A stretch of 35,170 bases of DNA from an uncultured Clostridia bacterium. Lineage in GTDB: Bacteria > Bacillota > Clostridia > TANB77 > CAG-508. This document shows positions 9,690-19,011 of this stretch, piece by piece. The translations under genes were made by a program, and so were the position numbers. Positions within the stretch are counted from its first letter, which is position 1, and each line of letters starts with the position of its first letter. Where the stretch lies: assembly GCA_947629085.1 (NCBI GenBank), contig CANRCM010000005.1, positions 1 through 35,170 on the forward strand, read 5' to 3'. Under the pieces are notes generated by a model that was given only the letters and a program-made list of their open reading frames with translations, searched no databases and was not told the DNA's origin.

Positions 9690-10012
9690 GATTTACCTCC
9701 TTGTTAGATTTTAATACTTATATATAGTTGTTTCTTTCACATCACTGCCTTTCTCTTTACTTAGCATTTAGCTATTTTAAAATTTTTTTGGAATTTGTTC
9801 TTAGAATAAATTAATTTTGGATTTTACTATGCAAATAAAAAATATTTGCTGTATTAAATATTTGAATTAAAATTATTTATTATATATATTAAATCACAAA
9901 GATGGAGAAATGCCAAGCTTTTCTCCATCTTTTTACTAATTTTTCATCGCAAAATTCGACAAAAACAAAAAACTATTCTGTTTTTTCACATTATGTTTTG
10001 TTTTAACAATAT
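9690..10012. other. Intergenic region (323 bp)
   Basis: This is AT-rich sequence without a credible ORF. It holds the Rpn-like gene's ribosome binding site and presumably its promoter. It also holds a GCAAATA-AAAAA-TATTTGC dyad at 9831-9849 and a 13-bp hairpin near 9898-9932. Nothing else was recognised. Confidence 0.5.
9898..9935. terminator. Probable terminator hairpin downstream of trmL
   Basis: AAAGATGGAGAAA (9898-9910) pairs perfectly with TTTCTCCATCTTT (9920-9932). The T-run is better on the plus strand than on the minus strand, so orientation is uncertain. By position it ends the mfd-trmL transcript. Confidence 0.55.
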
Positions 10013-10510
10013 TTAATTAAAATAATTACTAATTTCCTCTAAACCTTCAAATTGTTTCTGTCTTAAAACTTCGAAAGCAATAATAGCTACTGAATTTGAT
10101 AAGTTTAATGACCTTAATTTTGGCTTCATTGGAATTCTAATTGTTTTATCAATATATTTCTTTAATATATTTTCAGGTAATCCCTTTGTCTCTTTGCCAA
10201 ATAATATAAACACTTCGTCTTCTTTAGTGTAATTTGGTTCTGAATATACATGTTTTCCTTTTGTAGTTGCAAAAAACATATTATTTTCTTCTGGTTTATA
10301 TTTTTCTAAGAAAGCTGTAAAAGAATCATGTTCTTCAATCTTCACTTTATCCCAATAATCTAATCCTGCTCTTTTTACAGCTTTTTCAGATATATCAAAA
10401 CCCAAGGGATGAACTAAATGTAATTTTGCTCCAATTGCAGCACATGTCCTTGCTATATTACCTGTATTTTGGGGTATTTCTGGTTCAACCATTACTATAT
10501 TTAATTTCAT
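10013..10510 (-). CDS. trmL: tRNA (cytidine(34)-2'-O)-methyltransferase, TrmL/CspR type
   Basis: This 165-residue SPOUT methyltransferase has all the landmark segments of TrmL: VEPEIPQNTGNIARTCAA near the N-terminus, LFGKETKGLP around 113-122, and the knotted AdoMet loop IPMKPKLRSLNLSNSVAI around 136-153. Length is typical. The family 2'-O-methylates the wobble nucleotide of leucine tRNAs. It follows the TrmH-family gene by 86 bp on the same strand, as the third gene after mfd. A wobble-modifying enzyme could in principle affect codons such as TTA next to the frameshift sites, but no direct link is visible. Confidence 0.9.
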   Translation of the reverse strand: MKLNIVMVEPEIPQNTGNIARTCAAIGAKLHLVHPLGFDISEKAVKRAGLDYWDKVKIEEHDSFTAFLEKYKPEENNMFFATTKGKHVYSEPNYTKEDEVFILFGKETKGLPENILKKYIDKTIRIPMKPKLRSLNLSNSVAIIAFEVLRQKQFEGLEEISNYFN

Positions 10511-10596
10511 ATTTATTTTTATTCCTCTTTTCCAATTAAAATTTATATTATTTTTAAATAAATTTAAATTTATATTTTTAGTAAATTTTTATCCTT

Positions 10597-11388
10597 TTAT
10601 TTATTTAATTTCTGTCTTATATATTCATATAAAACAATTCCTGTTGCTACTGATGCATTTAAACTTTCTGTTTTTCCTATCATTGGAATTTTTATTTTCT
10701 CATCAGCCATCGTTTGTATATTTTCGTTTACTCCTTTTGATTCATTTCCAATAACAATCGCTTTTTTATTATAATTAATATCATAAATACTATTTTCGGT
10801 TTGAAGAGATGTTACTACAATTTTAAATTTATGTTTTTTTATTTCTTTTAAAACTTTTTCTAAATCTTCACATTCTATAATTTTTATTCTAAAAATTGCT
10901 CCCATTGTTGAACGAACAACTTTAGGATTATAACAATCTGCTGATTCTTTTGATATTAATATTTGTGTAATTCCTATGCTATCTACTGTTCTTAAAATAG
11001 TTCCTAAATTACCTGGATCTTGAATATCATCTAAAGCAACTATTATATCTTGAGTATAATCTATTTCTTTATTTATATTATTTTTTTCAATAACTGCTAA
11101 TATCCCTTGTGGTTCTTGTACTTCAGAGATGTATTTAAATATTTTTTTTGTTACATATACACATTCATATTTTGCAATTTCATACATAATTTCTTTTGGT
11201 ATACTTTCTGTCTTTTCACAATCATCACACACTATTATTTGCTTAATATTTACCTTTTCTTGGATAGCCTCTTGTAATAGCTTAATTCCTTCAATGATAT
11301 ATTCATTACTAATATCACGTTCTTTTTTATCTTTTAACTTTTTTATATGTTTTATCAATTCATTTTCTTTGCTTGATATAGTTTGCAT
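10597..11388 (-). CDS. TrmH/RlmB-family RNA 2'-O-methyltransferase
   Basis: The 263-residue protein starts with an L30e-like substrate-binding domain (MQTISSKENELIKHIKKL, then EYIIEGIKLLQEAI). A SPOUT domain follows, with DDIQDPGNLGTILRT, VVRSTMGAIFRI, VIGNESKGV and IPMIGKTESLNASVA. This is the TrmH family arrangement, which methylates ribose in rRNA or tRNA; substrate cannot be told from sequence. The start at 11388 has AAAGGAG seven bases upstream and lies 16 bp after the mfd stop, so the two are probably cotranscribed. An open extension of 13 codons would overlap mfd and is rejected. Confidence 0.85.
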   Translation of the reverse strand: MQTISSKENELIKHIKKLKDKKERDISNEYIIEGIKLLQEAIQEKVNIKQIIVCDDCEKTESIPKEIMYEIAKYECVYVTKKIFKYISEVQEPQGILAVIEKNNINKEIDYTQDIIVALDDIQDPGNLGTILRTVDSIGITQILISKESADCYNPKVVRSTMGAIFRIKIIECEDLEKVLKEIKKHKFKIVVTSLQTENSIYDINYNKKAIVIGNESKGVNENIQTMADEKIKIPMIGKTESLNASVATGIVLYEYIRQKLNK

Positions 11389-11404
11389 AATAAACTCCTT
11401 TAAT

Positions 11405-14400
11405 TTAGTTATTTTCTTTATGTTCAATATTTTTATTTTTTAATAAATACTTAATAAATTCAGTTGCATCTTTTAATAATTTTTTTTCATTCTTTTCCTT
11501 AACATCTAGAGTTATCTTTGGTTTTATCCCTGCTGAAAATTTAATTTTATTTCCATATTGGTTTACTAATTTTTGTATATTTATTGGTTCTTTTAATGTA
11601 TTAGGATTAAATGTAAATACAATGAATGTTCCATTGGTTGATATTTTTTCAATATGTATTTGTTTACTTAAATATTTAATCCTTGCTATGTCTATTAAAT
11701 TTTCTAATTCCTGTGGCATATTTCCAAATCTATCAATTACTTCATCTATTACATTTTGAATGTCTTTTTCATTCGCGCATAATGCTATATTTTGATATAT
11801 TTCAATTTTTTGATTAGAATCTGGTATATATTCATCTGGTATGTAACTTGTAACATCTAAATCAATCTGAACTTCTTCTTCCTCTTCCCACTTAATTCCT
11901 TTCATCTCTTTTATTACTTCATCCAACAGATTACAATATGTATCATATCCAACTTGTTCTAAATGTCCTGATTGAATCTCTCCGAAGTAAACTTCCAGCG
12001 CCACGTATTTCTAAATCTCTCATTGCTATTTTAAATCCAGAACCAAACTCCGTAAATTCTTTAATTGCTTTCAACCTTTTATCAGCCACCTCTGAAATTA
12101 TTTTATCTTTTTTATAAGTAATATAGCTATATGCCTGTCTGTTTGATCTTCCTACTCTGCCACGAATTTGATATAATTGTGCTAATCCCATTCTATCTGC
12201 ATTCTCTATAATTATTGTATTTGCATTCGGTATATCAATTCCACTCTCTAATATTGTTGTACATACTAATACATTTTGTTTTTGGTCAATAAAATCTTGC
12301 ATAATTTCTTCTATTTTATTTCCCGTCATTCTTCCATGAGCAAAACTCACTCTGGCTTCTGGTACTAAATCTGCTATTTGTTTTGCTTTCATTTCAATTT
12401 TTTCGACATTGTTAAATAAATAAAATACTTGACCATCTCTTTCAATTTCTTTTATTATTGCTTCTTTTACTACTTCTTCATCATACTCTAATATATAAGT
12501 TTGAACTGGCTTTCTATTTTGTGGTGGTTCGTATATAACAGACATATCTCTAATACCAACTATTGACATATGCATTGTCCTTGGTATTGGAGTTGCTGTC
12601 ATCGTTAATACATCAACATTCATTTTTAGTTGTTTAATCTTTTCTTTCGATTTCACACCGAATCTATGCTCTTCATCTATAATTAAAAGCCCTAAATCTT
12701 TGAATTCAACATCTTGACTTAAAAGCCTATGTGTTCCTATTACAATATCTACTTCACCTAATTTTAATTTTTTTATTACATTTTCTTGATATTTTTTACT
12801 CTTAAATCTATTTAATATCTCAACCTTTATCGGATATTCTTTCATTCTTTCCTTAAATTCTTTATATTGTTGTTCAGCTAAAACTGTTGTTGGTGCTAAA
12901 TATGCTACTTGTTTTTGGTCCATAACTGCTTTAAATGCTGCACGTATTGCTACTTCTGTTTTTCCATATCCCACATCACCACACAAAAGCCTATCCATAG
13001 GTTTTGGAGATTCCATATCTTTTTTAACCTCTTCTACACACCTTAATTGGTCTTCTGTTTCTTGATATGGAAATTTATTTTCAAATTCTGTTTGCCAAGG
13101 TGTATCCTTACTAAACTTAAATCCTTGTGCTCTTTCTCTTTTAGCATATAACTCAATTAATTCTTTTGCAACTTCTCTTAAATTTTTCTTGACTTTAGCT
13201 TTTGTATTTTCCCAATCTTTGCTACCTAATTTGTTTATTTTGGGTTTTATTGCATCTCCACCGATATATTTTCTAATTGTATCTAAATTACTTGTTGGAA
13301 TATATAAAATATCATCATTTTGATATTTTATCTTTATATAATCTTTTATAGTACCATCAGCTTTTATTGTATTTACACCAATATAAATACCTATACCATG
13401 TTTTTGATGAACGACATAATCTCCTACTTTTAAGTCTGCAAATATAATCTTTTCCCCTTCTCTAAAAGCAGTATTTCTTATTGGTCTTTTTATCTTTTTT
13501 CCATCTATTAAATCATCAGCTACTATAACTAATTGATTTAAATCATAATTTTCAAAACCTGAAGATAACTTTCCAATTGATATCGTTACGATATGCTCTT
13601 TAGATTCAATTATCATAGTTTTATTTAGTTTTTCTTCTACTTTATTCAATATATGTTTTTCATCTAATATCTTTTTTAATTTTTTTGCTTTTTCTTTTGT
13701 TTCTACCAATATATAAATTTTTTTATTCTCTTTTGTTGATTTTTCTAAATCATTAAATAAAATTTCAATATCTTTTTTATAATAATTTAATTCTCTAGAT
13801 TCAAATCTATATTGTTCTATTGCTAACTTCGAATTAATATCTTGACTTGCTGTGTATACTATTTGTTTTTTTTCTAAAATTTCATATATATCTTCAAAAT
13901 TTAACATCCCTGTTATTGCATCAGGTATCTTTTTTCCCTTTTCGTTTAAAGCTTTACTCAAATTTTTATTATCTTCTTTTATGTTTTTGGCTCTTTGCTT
14001 AATTTTTCCTATTTCATTTAAAAATATACAATAATTATTACTTAGATAATCTAATATTGTTGCTTGTTTTTCATAAAAGCAATTAAAATATTTATCTATT
14101 TTACTAATATAATTTCCTGTTTTTATCTGTTCAATATCTTCTTCTAAAATTTCATGATTATAAATTTCTTTTATATTATTCTTTATTTTTTTACAAGTAT
14201 CTTCTATACTATTTTCTAATATATATTCATGTGCTGGATATATACTTACAGTTTCCTTTGTATTAATTGATCTTTGGCTAGAAATATTAAAATCACGAAT
14301 AGAATCTATTTCATTACCCCAAAACTCTATTCTTACACCTACATTTTCATTTATTGCTATATCTAAGATTCCACCTCTTACACTAAATTGACCTCTTCCT

Positions 14401-14903
14401 TCTATTAAATCACATCTTACATATCCTAAATTTATTAATTTTTGTTTTATTTCATCTAAATTATAAATTTTTCCTACCTTAAAATTTAATTCGTTTTTAT
14501 ACAAAACACTTTTTACTGGTAATTTTTGCATAACCGCTTCAATAGTTGTTATTACAATTAAGTTATTTCTACTTTTAATTTCATTTAATGCTTCAATTCT
14601 TTTATATGGCAAATCTTTACTCTCAGCTACGTAGTCATATGTTACAATCTCTTTCTTTAAAAACAATACTACTTTATCTGTAAAATATTTTATATCTTCA
14701 TATATTTTTTTTGCCTGTATTTCATTATATGTTAATATACATATGGGCTTTTTACTAAACTCATGTATAGCTGTGCTAAATTGAACAATACCCACGTCAG
14801 TTAAGCCCGATATTGCTATCGGACCTTTGTTAATTTTTTCTAACCTATTTAAAATTTCAATAAATTTAATATTTTTTCCAAGTTCTCTTAATATTGTATT
14901 CAT
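11405..14903 (-). CDS. mfd: Transcription-repair coupling factor Mfd, read through a +1 shift at CGG
   Basis: Mfd removes stalled RNA polymerase and recruits UvrA. Joined length is about 1165 residues, against about 1177 in Bacillus. The N-terminal 973 residues carry the UvrB-like module, the RNA-polymerase-interacting domain (DYVVHQKHGIGIY, near 490), the helicase Walker A GDVGYGKTEVA (near 640), DEEH (near 742), MTATPIPRTM, ESGIDIPNANT and QIRGRVGRS. It then reads LEIRGAGSLL followed by CGG. Zero frame runs 13 more codons to a stop. The shifted frame continues G-E-I-Q-S-G-H and the TRCF C-terminal domain (192 residues). Family proteins read GAG-x-LLGE-x-QSG here, so the shift restores the expected sequence exactly. 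The start at 14903 has an AGGAG site. Downstream lie two RNA methyltransferases. Confidence 0.92.
11982..11984 (-). other. CGG +1 frameshift site in mfd
   Basis: Minus-strand context is AGT TTA CTT CGG AGA GAT. Removing the C gives CTT GGA GAG ATT CAA (L-G-E-I-Q), matching the conserved Mfd motif. Confidence 0.88.
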
Positions 14904-14980
14904 TGATAAGCTCCTGTTTAACTTATTAACATTTTATATTATAACATATTTTTATTAATATGAAAATATTATTTTATGAA

Positions 14981-15013
14981 ATTTAGCTAGGTATATTTCA
15001 TACCTAGCTAAAT
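14981..15013. terminator. Hairpin after the 109-residue gene
   Basis: A perfect 14-bp stem (ATTTAGCTAGGTAT with its complement, 14981-14994 and 15000-15013) and a 5-nt loop lie just after the stop codon at 15017. The minus-strand T-run is short, so it may be a weak terminator or an mRNA 3'-end stabiliser. Confidence 0.6.
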
Positions 15014-15016
15014 CTT

Positions 15017-15346
15017 TTATGATCTTTGACAAAAGACCAACCATACAGTAGGTAATTCAACTACTTGTATGTCTTTCCAAAGCACTTCTTTTATAGTTTT
15101 TGAATCTTTTTGAATTTTTATAATTGATACAATTTCCTCCCTATTTTTGTACTTCTTTTTTGAAAATTGTACAACCCTCTTCTTTATCCTAAAAGGATAT
15201 TTTTCAGAAAAAAATAATTGTATTGTAGTATCATTATTTTTTCTAATTTTTTCGAGCTTTCTATATTTTTCTTGCTTTAAAATATCTGATATAATCCGTT
15301 CCTTATTCTGAACCCCTACATCAATCTTCTTTTCTAATTCAATCAT
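15017..15346 (-). CDS. Unrecognised 109-residue basic protein with an in-frame CGG codon
   Basis: The start is well supported by TTTAGGAGG six bases before the ATG, by an upstream promoter (15449-15421) and by a structured leader. The product is lysine-rich: an N-terminal helix (IELEKKIDVGVQNKERIISD), a KYRKLEKIRKNND segment, then probable beta strands (TTIQLFFSEKYPFRIKKRVV, EEIVSIIKIQ). I recognise no family. Codon 17 is CGG (GAA CGG ATT). A +1 shift there would end at TAA after six codons. The gene shares its promoter and leader hairpin type with the next gene upstream (15528-15923), so the two are probably co-regulated but separately transcribed. A hairpin follows the stop. Confidence 0.6.
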   Translation of the reverse strand: MIELEKKIDVGVQNKERIISDILKQEKYRKLEKIRKNNDTTIQLFFSEKYPFRIKKRVVQFSKKKYKNREEIVSIIKIQKDSKTIKEVLWKDIQVVELPTVWLVFCQRS

Positions 15347-15376
15347 AAAGTCCTCCTAAATAAATTACTTTGGATA

Positions 15377-15412
15377 TAAAAGTCTGACCAACGATATATA
15401 ATCGCACTTTTA
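15377..15412 (-). ncRNA. 5' leader hairpin, copy A
   Basis: In the minus-strand RNA an outer 7-bp stem (TAAAAGT/ACTTTTA) encloses an inner stem CGAT/ATCG. The 3' internal loop reads TTGGTCAG. Copy B at 15966 has the same outer stem and loop, but its inner stem is CGG/CCG, which is a compensatory change. It begins about where transcription should start. Confidence 0.55.
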
Positions 15413-15420
15413 CTTTAATA

Positions 15421-15449
15421 ATTTTACAATATATTTATGTAAATTTCAA
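15421..15449 (-). promoter_or_regulatory. Promoter A (TTGAAA-17-TAAAAT)
   Basis: TTGAAA (15449-15444) and TAAAAT (15426-15421) are separated by 17 bp on the minus strand. The surrounding sequence, including TTTACATAAATA in the spacer, is nearly identical to promoter B. Confidence 0.6.
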
Positions 15450-15484
15450 GTATTAATGTCTATTTTTCTATAGTTTCTATAAAT

Positions 15485-15521
15485 GTTAAAAACTGTCTGT
15501 AAGGAAAATCCTTACAGACAG
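15485..15521 (-). terminator. Rho-independent terminator of the 131-residue gene
   Basis: A 13-bp perfect stem (CTGTCTGTAAGGA and its complement, 15493-15521) has a 3-nt loop. On the minus strand it is followed by TTTTTAAC. Confidence 0.85.
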
Positions 15522-15527
15522 CAAGCA

Positions 15528-15923
15528 TTAGATTTCAACTCTTATCATTTTTACTACATACTTATCTTTCTCTTGGGCTAGGTTTGTAATATCTTGTAGA
15601 TCAAATTTTTCTTCTTCTAATTTTCTTTCAATTAGATTGACAATTTTAATTGCTTCATCATAACTTGAAGTTTTTTTGTCATAGATACTAAGTTTGAAAT
15701 CTCCTCCCTTTTGGTTATAGGTAACTTGTATTGTATAAGAACCAATATTGGAAAAGAATCTTTCATCACTCAAAATACTGATATACATTTTTTCAATATG
15801 TTCTGAGTTAATACCTTTCTCTTTCATCGACCTAATGACATTTTTTAATAATTCTTCTGCTAATCCTTCAGGTGTATTTATTTCTTCTAATGCTTCTCTA
15901 AAATTGTATGACATCTTAGCCAT
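15528..15923 (-). CDS. Unrecognised 131-residue acidic cytoplasmic protein
   Basis: The ATG at 15923 (MAKMSYNFREALEEINTPEG) is preferred because GGAGG lies eight bases before it; in-frame ATG codons at 15938 and 15914 are alternatives. The protein appears alpha/beta: an N-terminal helical part (GLAEELLKNVIRSMKEKGI), strands (GSYTIQVTYN, GDFKLSIYD), a helix (SYDEAIKIVNLIERKLEEEK) and a final strand (YVVKMIRVEI). No catalytic motif or membrane segment is visible. It has its own promoter (16038-16010), a leader hairpin and a strong terminator, so it is a single-gene unit. The leader is shared with the next gene downstream. I do not recognise the family. Confidence 0.65.
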   Translation of the reverse strand: MAKMSYNFREALEEINTPEGLAEELLKNVIRSMKEKGINSEHIEKMYISILSDERFFSNIGSYTIQVTYNQKGGDFKLSIYDKKTSSYDEAIKIVNLIERKLEEEKFDLQDITNLAQEKDKYVVKMIRVEI

Positions 15924-15965
15924 TACAATTTCCTCCATTTTCTTAAATTTTCTAGAAAATGATTT

Positions 15966-16002
15966 GTAAAAGTCTGACCAACGGCATCTACCGCACTTTT
16001 AC
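15966..16002 (-). ncRNA. 5' leader hairpin, copy B
   Basis: Outer stem GTAAAAGT/ACTTTTAC (8 bp), inner stem CGG/CCG with a 6-nt loop, and a 3' internal loop TTGGTCAG identical to copy A. It starts 7-8 nt after the -10 box, so it would form the extreme 5' end of the mRNA. Confidence 0.6.
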
Positions 16003-16009
16003 TGGATTA

Positions 16010-16038
16010 ATTTTATCACGTATTTATGTAAATTGCAA
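16010..16038 (-). promoter_or_regulatory. Promoter B (TTGCAA-17-TAAAAT)
   Basis: TTGCAA (16038-16033) and TAAAAT (16015-16010) are separated by 17 bp. It overlaps the region just downstream of topB and drives the 131-residue gene. Confidence 0.6.
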
Positions 16039-16055
16039 TCTTTTATTATAAATTT

Positions 16056-17981
16056 CTACATTTTTATTACTAATTTGTCAAATTTTGTATGAATATATTT
16101 TTCAAGTTTATCCATAAATATTTCTGGTTTGATTTCTTTCTTTGCCACCATGTCTAGCCCTTTTTCCCAACTTGCTGTAAGTTTTGGGTTTAACATATCT
16201 GACATTGATGAATAAACAATATCATATACATATTCACCTTTTTGGGTGGGCATAATAATTTGTGTTTTTTGATTAATTTGTATATATTTTATTCTTTCTA
16301 ATTTTTTTATTATTTCTGCTCTAGTTGCACTAGTACCAATCCCAGCACCTTTAATTTGTTCTCTTAATTCTTCATCTTCTATTAACTTTCCTGCATTTTC
16401 CATAGCAAGAATTATTGAACCAGAATTATATCTAGTTGGAGGTGATGTTTCTGCTTCTTTTAATTCATAGTTTAATACTTCAACTTCCTGACCTTTTTTT
16501 AGTTCTTTTAATATATCTAAATCATTTGGTTCTTCTTGTTCTTCAAAGTTCTCCTTATTTTTATTTATAGGCTTAAGAACTTCTATATATCCTTTGTTTA
16601 AACATACTTTTCCACTTGTATTAAAAGTTTCATTATCAACATTTACTGTTAATTGTATTTTGCTATATTCTGCTGGGGGATAAAAAATTGCTAAAAATCT
16701 TTTTACAATTACTTCATATATTTGTTTTTGTAAATTTGGTAATTTATCAAAATTTTCATATCCCTGTCCTGTAGGAATAATTGCATAATGATCTGTTATT
16801 TTTTTATCATTTACATATTTAGATTTCAACAAATTTGTAGAATATTTCTCTTGTGCCATCTTTTTTATATACTCTTGAACTTCTTCATTTTTATATCCTT
16901 TTGCAATCCCATTTAAATTTTTAGAAATTACTTTTGCTACAGCTGTTGATAATACTCTTGCATCAGTTCTTGGATATGTAACTAATTTTTTTTCATATAA
17001 ATTCTGTATTATTTCTAATGTCTCGTCAGGTTTAATCTTAAATCTTTTTGTGCATTCATTTTGTATCTCTGCTAAATTAAATAATAATGGCGCTTTTTCT
17101 TTTTGTTTTAATTTCTTAACCTCTGTAATTAATGCCTTCTTTCCTGATAAACTTGCAATAAATTCTTTTGCTTCATTTTCCTTTTTTAGTCCTGTTTCAT
17201 TATATAATTTTGAAGATTCAAATAATTTCGATTTTTCATTTACTTTCCATTCTGCTTTAAAACTTTTTTCTTTATTTCCTGTTTCTATAATCATTTTATA
17301 GTATTTTGTTTTCTTAAAGTTTTTTATTTCTCTTTCTCTTTTTACGACCATTCCTAAAACACAAGTCATTACTCTTCCAACTGAAATTGGGGTCCTTTCT
17401 TCTTTTATTTTATTTGCTAATGATCTTCCATAAATTAAAGTTAGTAGTCTTGAAAAATTTATTCCTATTAAATAATCCTCTTTAGCTCTTAGATAAGCAC
17501 TATCTGATAAACTATCATATTCAGACAACTCTTTAGCTTCTTTTATTCCTCTTAAAATTTCCTCTTCTGTTTGAGAATCTATCCATACTCTTTTTTTACT
17601 TACATTGTGAACACCTATCATTTGATCTACCAAACGATAAATATATTCTCCTTCACGGCCAGAGTCAGTACTGACATATATTGTATCTATATCATTTCTA
17701 CTTAATAATTCTTTTATTATATTAAATTGATTTTCTACTGCTGGAATAACTTCGTATTTCCACTCTTTTGGAATGAAAGGTAACGTGTCCAATCTCCAAA
17801 ACTTTAAATTTTCATTATATTTTTCAGGATAACTCATAGTTACCAAGTGCCCTACACACCATGTGATAATCCATTTATCTGATTCAAGATATCCATTTTT
17901 TCTATTTGTATTTATTTTTAATGCTTTCGCAAATTCCATTGCAACTGATGGTTTTTCTGTTATTAATACGTTTTTACTCAT
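16056..17981 (-). CDS. topB: DNA topoisomerase III (type IA)
   Basis: TopB is a 641-residue type IA topoisomerase that decatenates DNA by single-strand passage. The Toprim domain begins VLITEKPSVAMEFAKAL (Glu9) and contains STDSGREGEYIYR (about 104-116). The catalytic tyrosine lies in LVTYPRTDARVLS (Tyr336). Downstream come TSPPTRYNSGSIILAMENAG and IGTSATRAEIIKKLE, typical of TopB. No C-terminal zinc fingers are present, as usual for TopB. The start has AAAAAGGA upstream and lies 15 bp after the HD-domain gene, so the two form an operon. The gene contains no in-frame CGG. Confidence 0.93.
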   Translation of the reverse strand: MSKNVLITEKPSVAMEFAKALKINTNRKNGYLESDKWIITWCVGHLVTMSYPEKYNENLKFWRLDTLPFIPKEWKYEVIPAVENQFNIIKELLSRNDIDTIYVSTDSGREGEYIYRLVDQMIGVHNVSKKRVWIDSQTEEEILRGIKEAKELSEYDSLSDSAYLRAKEDYLIGINFSRLLTLIYGRSLANKIKEERTPISVGRVMTCVLGMVVKREREIKNFKKTKYYKMIIETGNKEKSFKAEWKVNEKSKLFESSKLYNETGLKKENEAKEFIASLSGKKALITEVKKLKQKEKAPLLFNLAEIQNECTKRFKIKPDETLEIIQNLYEKKLVTYPRTDARVLSTAVAKVISKNLNGIAKGYKNEEVQEYIKKMAQEKYSTNLLKSKYVNDKKITDHYAIIPTGQGYENFDKLPNLQKQIYEVIVKRFLAIFYPPAEYSKIQLTVNVDNETFNTSGKVCLNKGYIEVLKPINKNKENFEEQEEPNDLDILKELKKGQEVEVLNYELKEAETSPPTRYNSGSIILAMENAGKLIEDEELREQIKGAGIGTSATRAEIIKKLERIKYIQINQKTQIIMPTQKGEYVYDIVYSSMSDMLNPKLTASWEKGLDMVAKKEIKPEIFMDKLEKYIHTKFDKLVIKM

Positions 17982-17996
17982 TTATAAAATTCCTTT

Positions 17997-18761
17997 TTAT
18001 TGATTTATTTCTATAAAATGATTTGCTGTTTCTCTAATTTTTTCTATTTTTTCTTTTACTTCATCATCTTTAAAAGAAAATTGATTTATTATAGTATTTA
18101 TATAATCTTTCTCTTTTAATATACGAAATGTTTCCGGGAAATAAATGTCAAATATAAATGCTATTGTTATAATAATTTTATCTAATTCATTTGTTCCTAT
18201 TACTTTATTTCTACTTATTAATTTTTGTTTATGGAATTCATCTTCTGTATATGGTGTTATTATTGAATTTTCAACCTCATATTTTGAATCTTTCCAAAAT
18301 ATATATGCAGATTCATAAAAAATATCTAATTTATCTGCATCACGAATTATTTTTGCATATAGTTCTTCTTCTTTTGTTAAATTTTGTTCTATTTCAAATT
18401 TATTATGATTTTTTATTGCTTTTATAATTATATTGTCATATCTGTCTACATCTATAAATTTTCTAATAAAATTATTTTTTTTTAAAATTTCTACCCCTAA
18501 GTTTCCATGATCAATTGAATCAATATCTCTAAAGGTTTTATATCGACTAAATTGTTCAAATCTTGCTATATCATGTAATAAGCCTATTAATGTAGCTATT
18601 TCAATTTCTTCCTGTAATAAATTTAGACTCTGAGCTATTTTTTTACTTATATCCATTACTCTATATGAATGCAATACTTTATTTTTTATTTTTCCTTTTT
18701 TTATATCGTATTTAGATACATAATTATTAAATTCTTTCTTAGCTTTTTCTATATCTACCAT
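17997..18761 (-). CDS. HD-domain metal-dependent phosphohydrolase
   Basis: The 254-residue protein has the HD fold signature: His31 (KVLHSYRV), the His63-Asp64 pair (GLLHDIARFE), His85 (SIDHGNLG), His119 and Asp141 (IRDADKLDIF). These are the metal ligands of HD hydrolases acting on nucleotides or phosphoesters; the RDADKLD motif is common in the general bacterial HD family (COG1418-like). The substrate cannot be deduced. AAAGAGGTG precedes the ATG. It is the first gene of a two-gene unit with topB. Confidence 0.8.
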   Translation of the reverse strand: MVDIEKAKKEFNNYVSKYDIKKGKIKNKVLHSYRVMDISKKIAQSLNLLQEEIEIATLIGLLHDIARFEQFSRYKTFRDIDSIDHGNLGVEILKKNNFIRKFIDVDRYDNIIIKAIKNHNKFEIEQNLTKEEELYAKIIRDADKLDIFYESAYIFWKDSKYEVENSIITPYTEDEFHKQKLISRNKVIGTNELDKIIITIAFIFDIYFPETFRILKEKDYINTIINQFSFKDDEVKEKIEKIRETANHFIEINQ

Positions 18762-19011
18762 TTTTTCACCTCTTTAATAAAATGATTTTATCATCTTTCA
18801 TTATTTTGCGCAAGAGTTATATTTATCAGCATTTAACTCTTTTTTGATTTATTTTACATTTCTATATAAATTTTTTGAAATTCTTTTATATTAATTTATA
18901 AAAAAATAATAAATATGTAATTAAACTGTAATCAATATTTAATACTTTTGAAATACTTATAATAACTATTTATAGTATAATATAGTAAATAAATTCTAAG
19001 GAGAAGTATGA

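Noticed and set aside
15377..16002. T-box or known riboswitch in the duplicated leader
   Set aside because: No T-box sequence or other riboswitch core that I know is present, and the element is only about 36 nt.
18541..18570. tRNA-like GTTCAAATC in the HD-domain gene
   Set aside because: There is no cloverleaf around it; it is coding sequence. No tRNA was found anywhere, so a decoding tRNA for CGG must lie outside the window.
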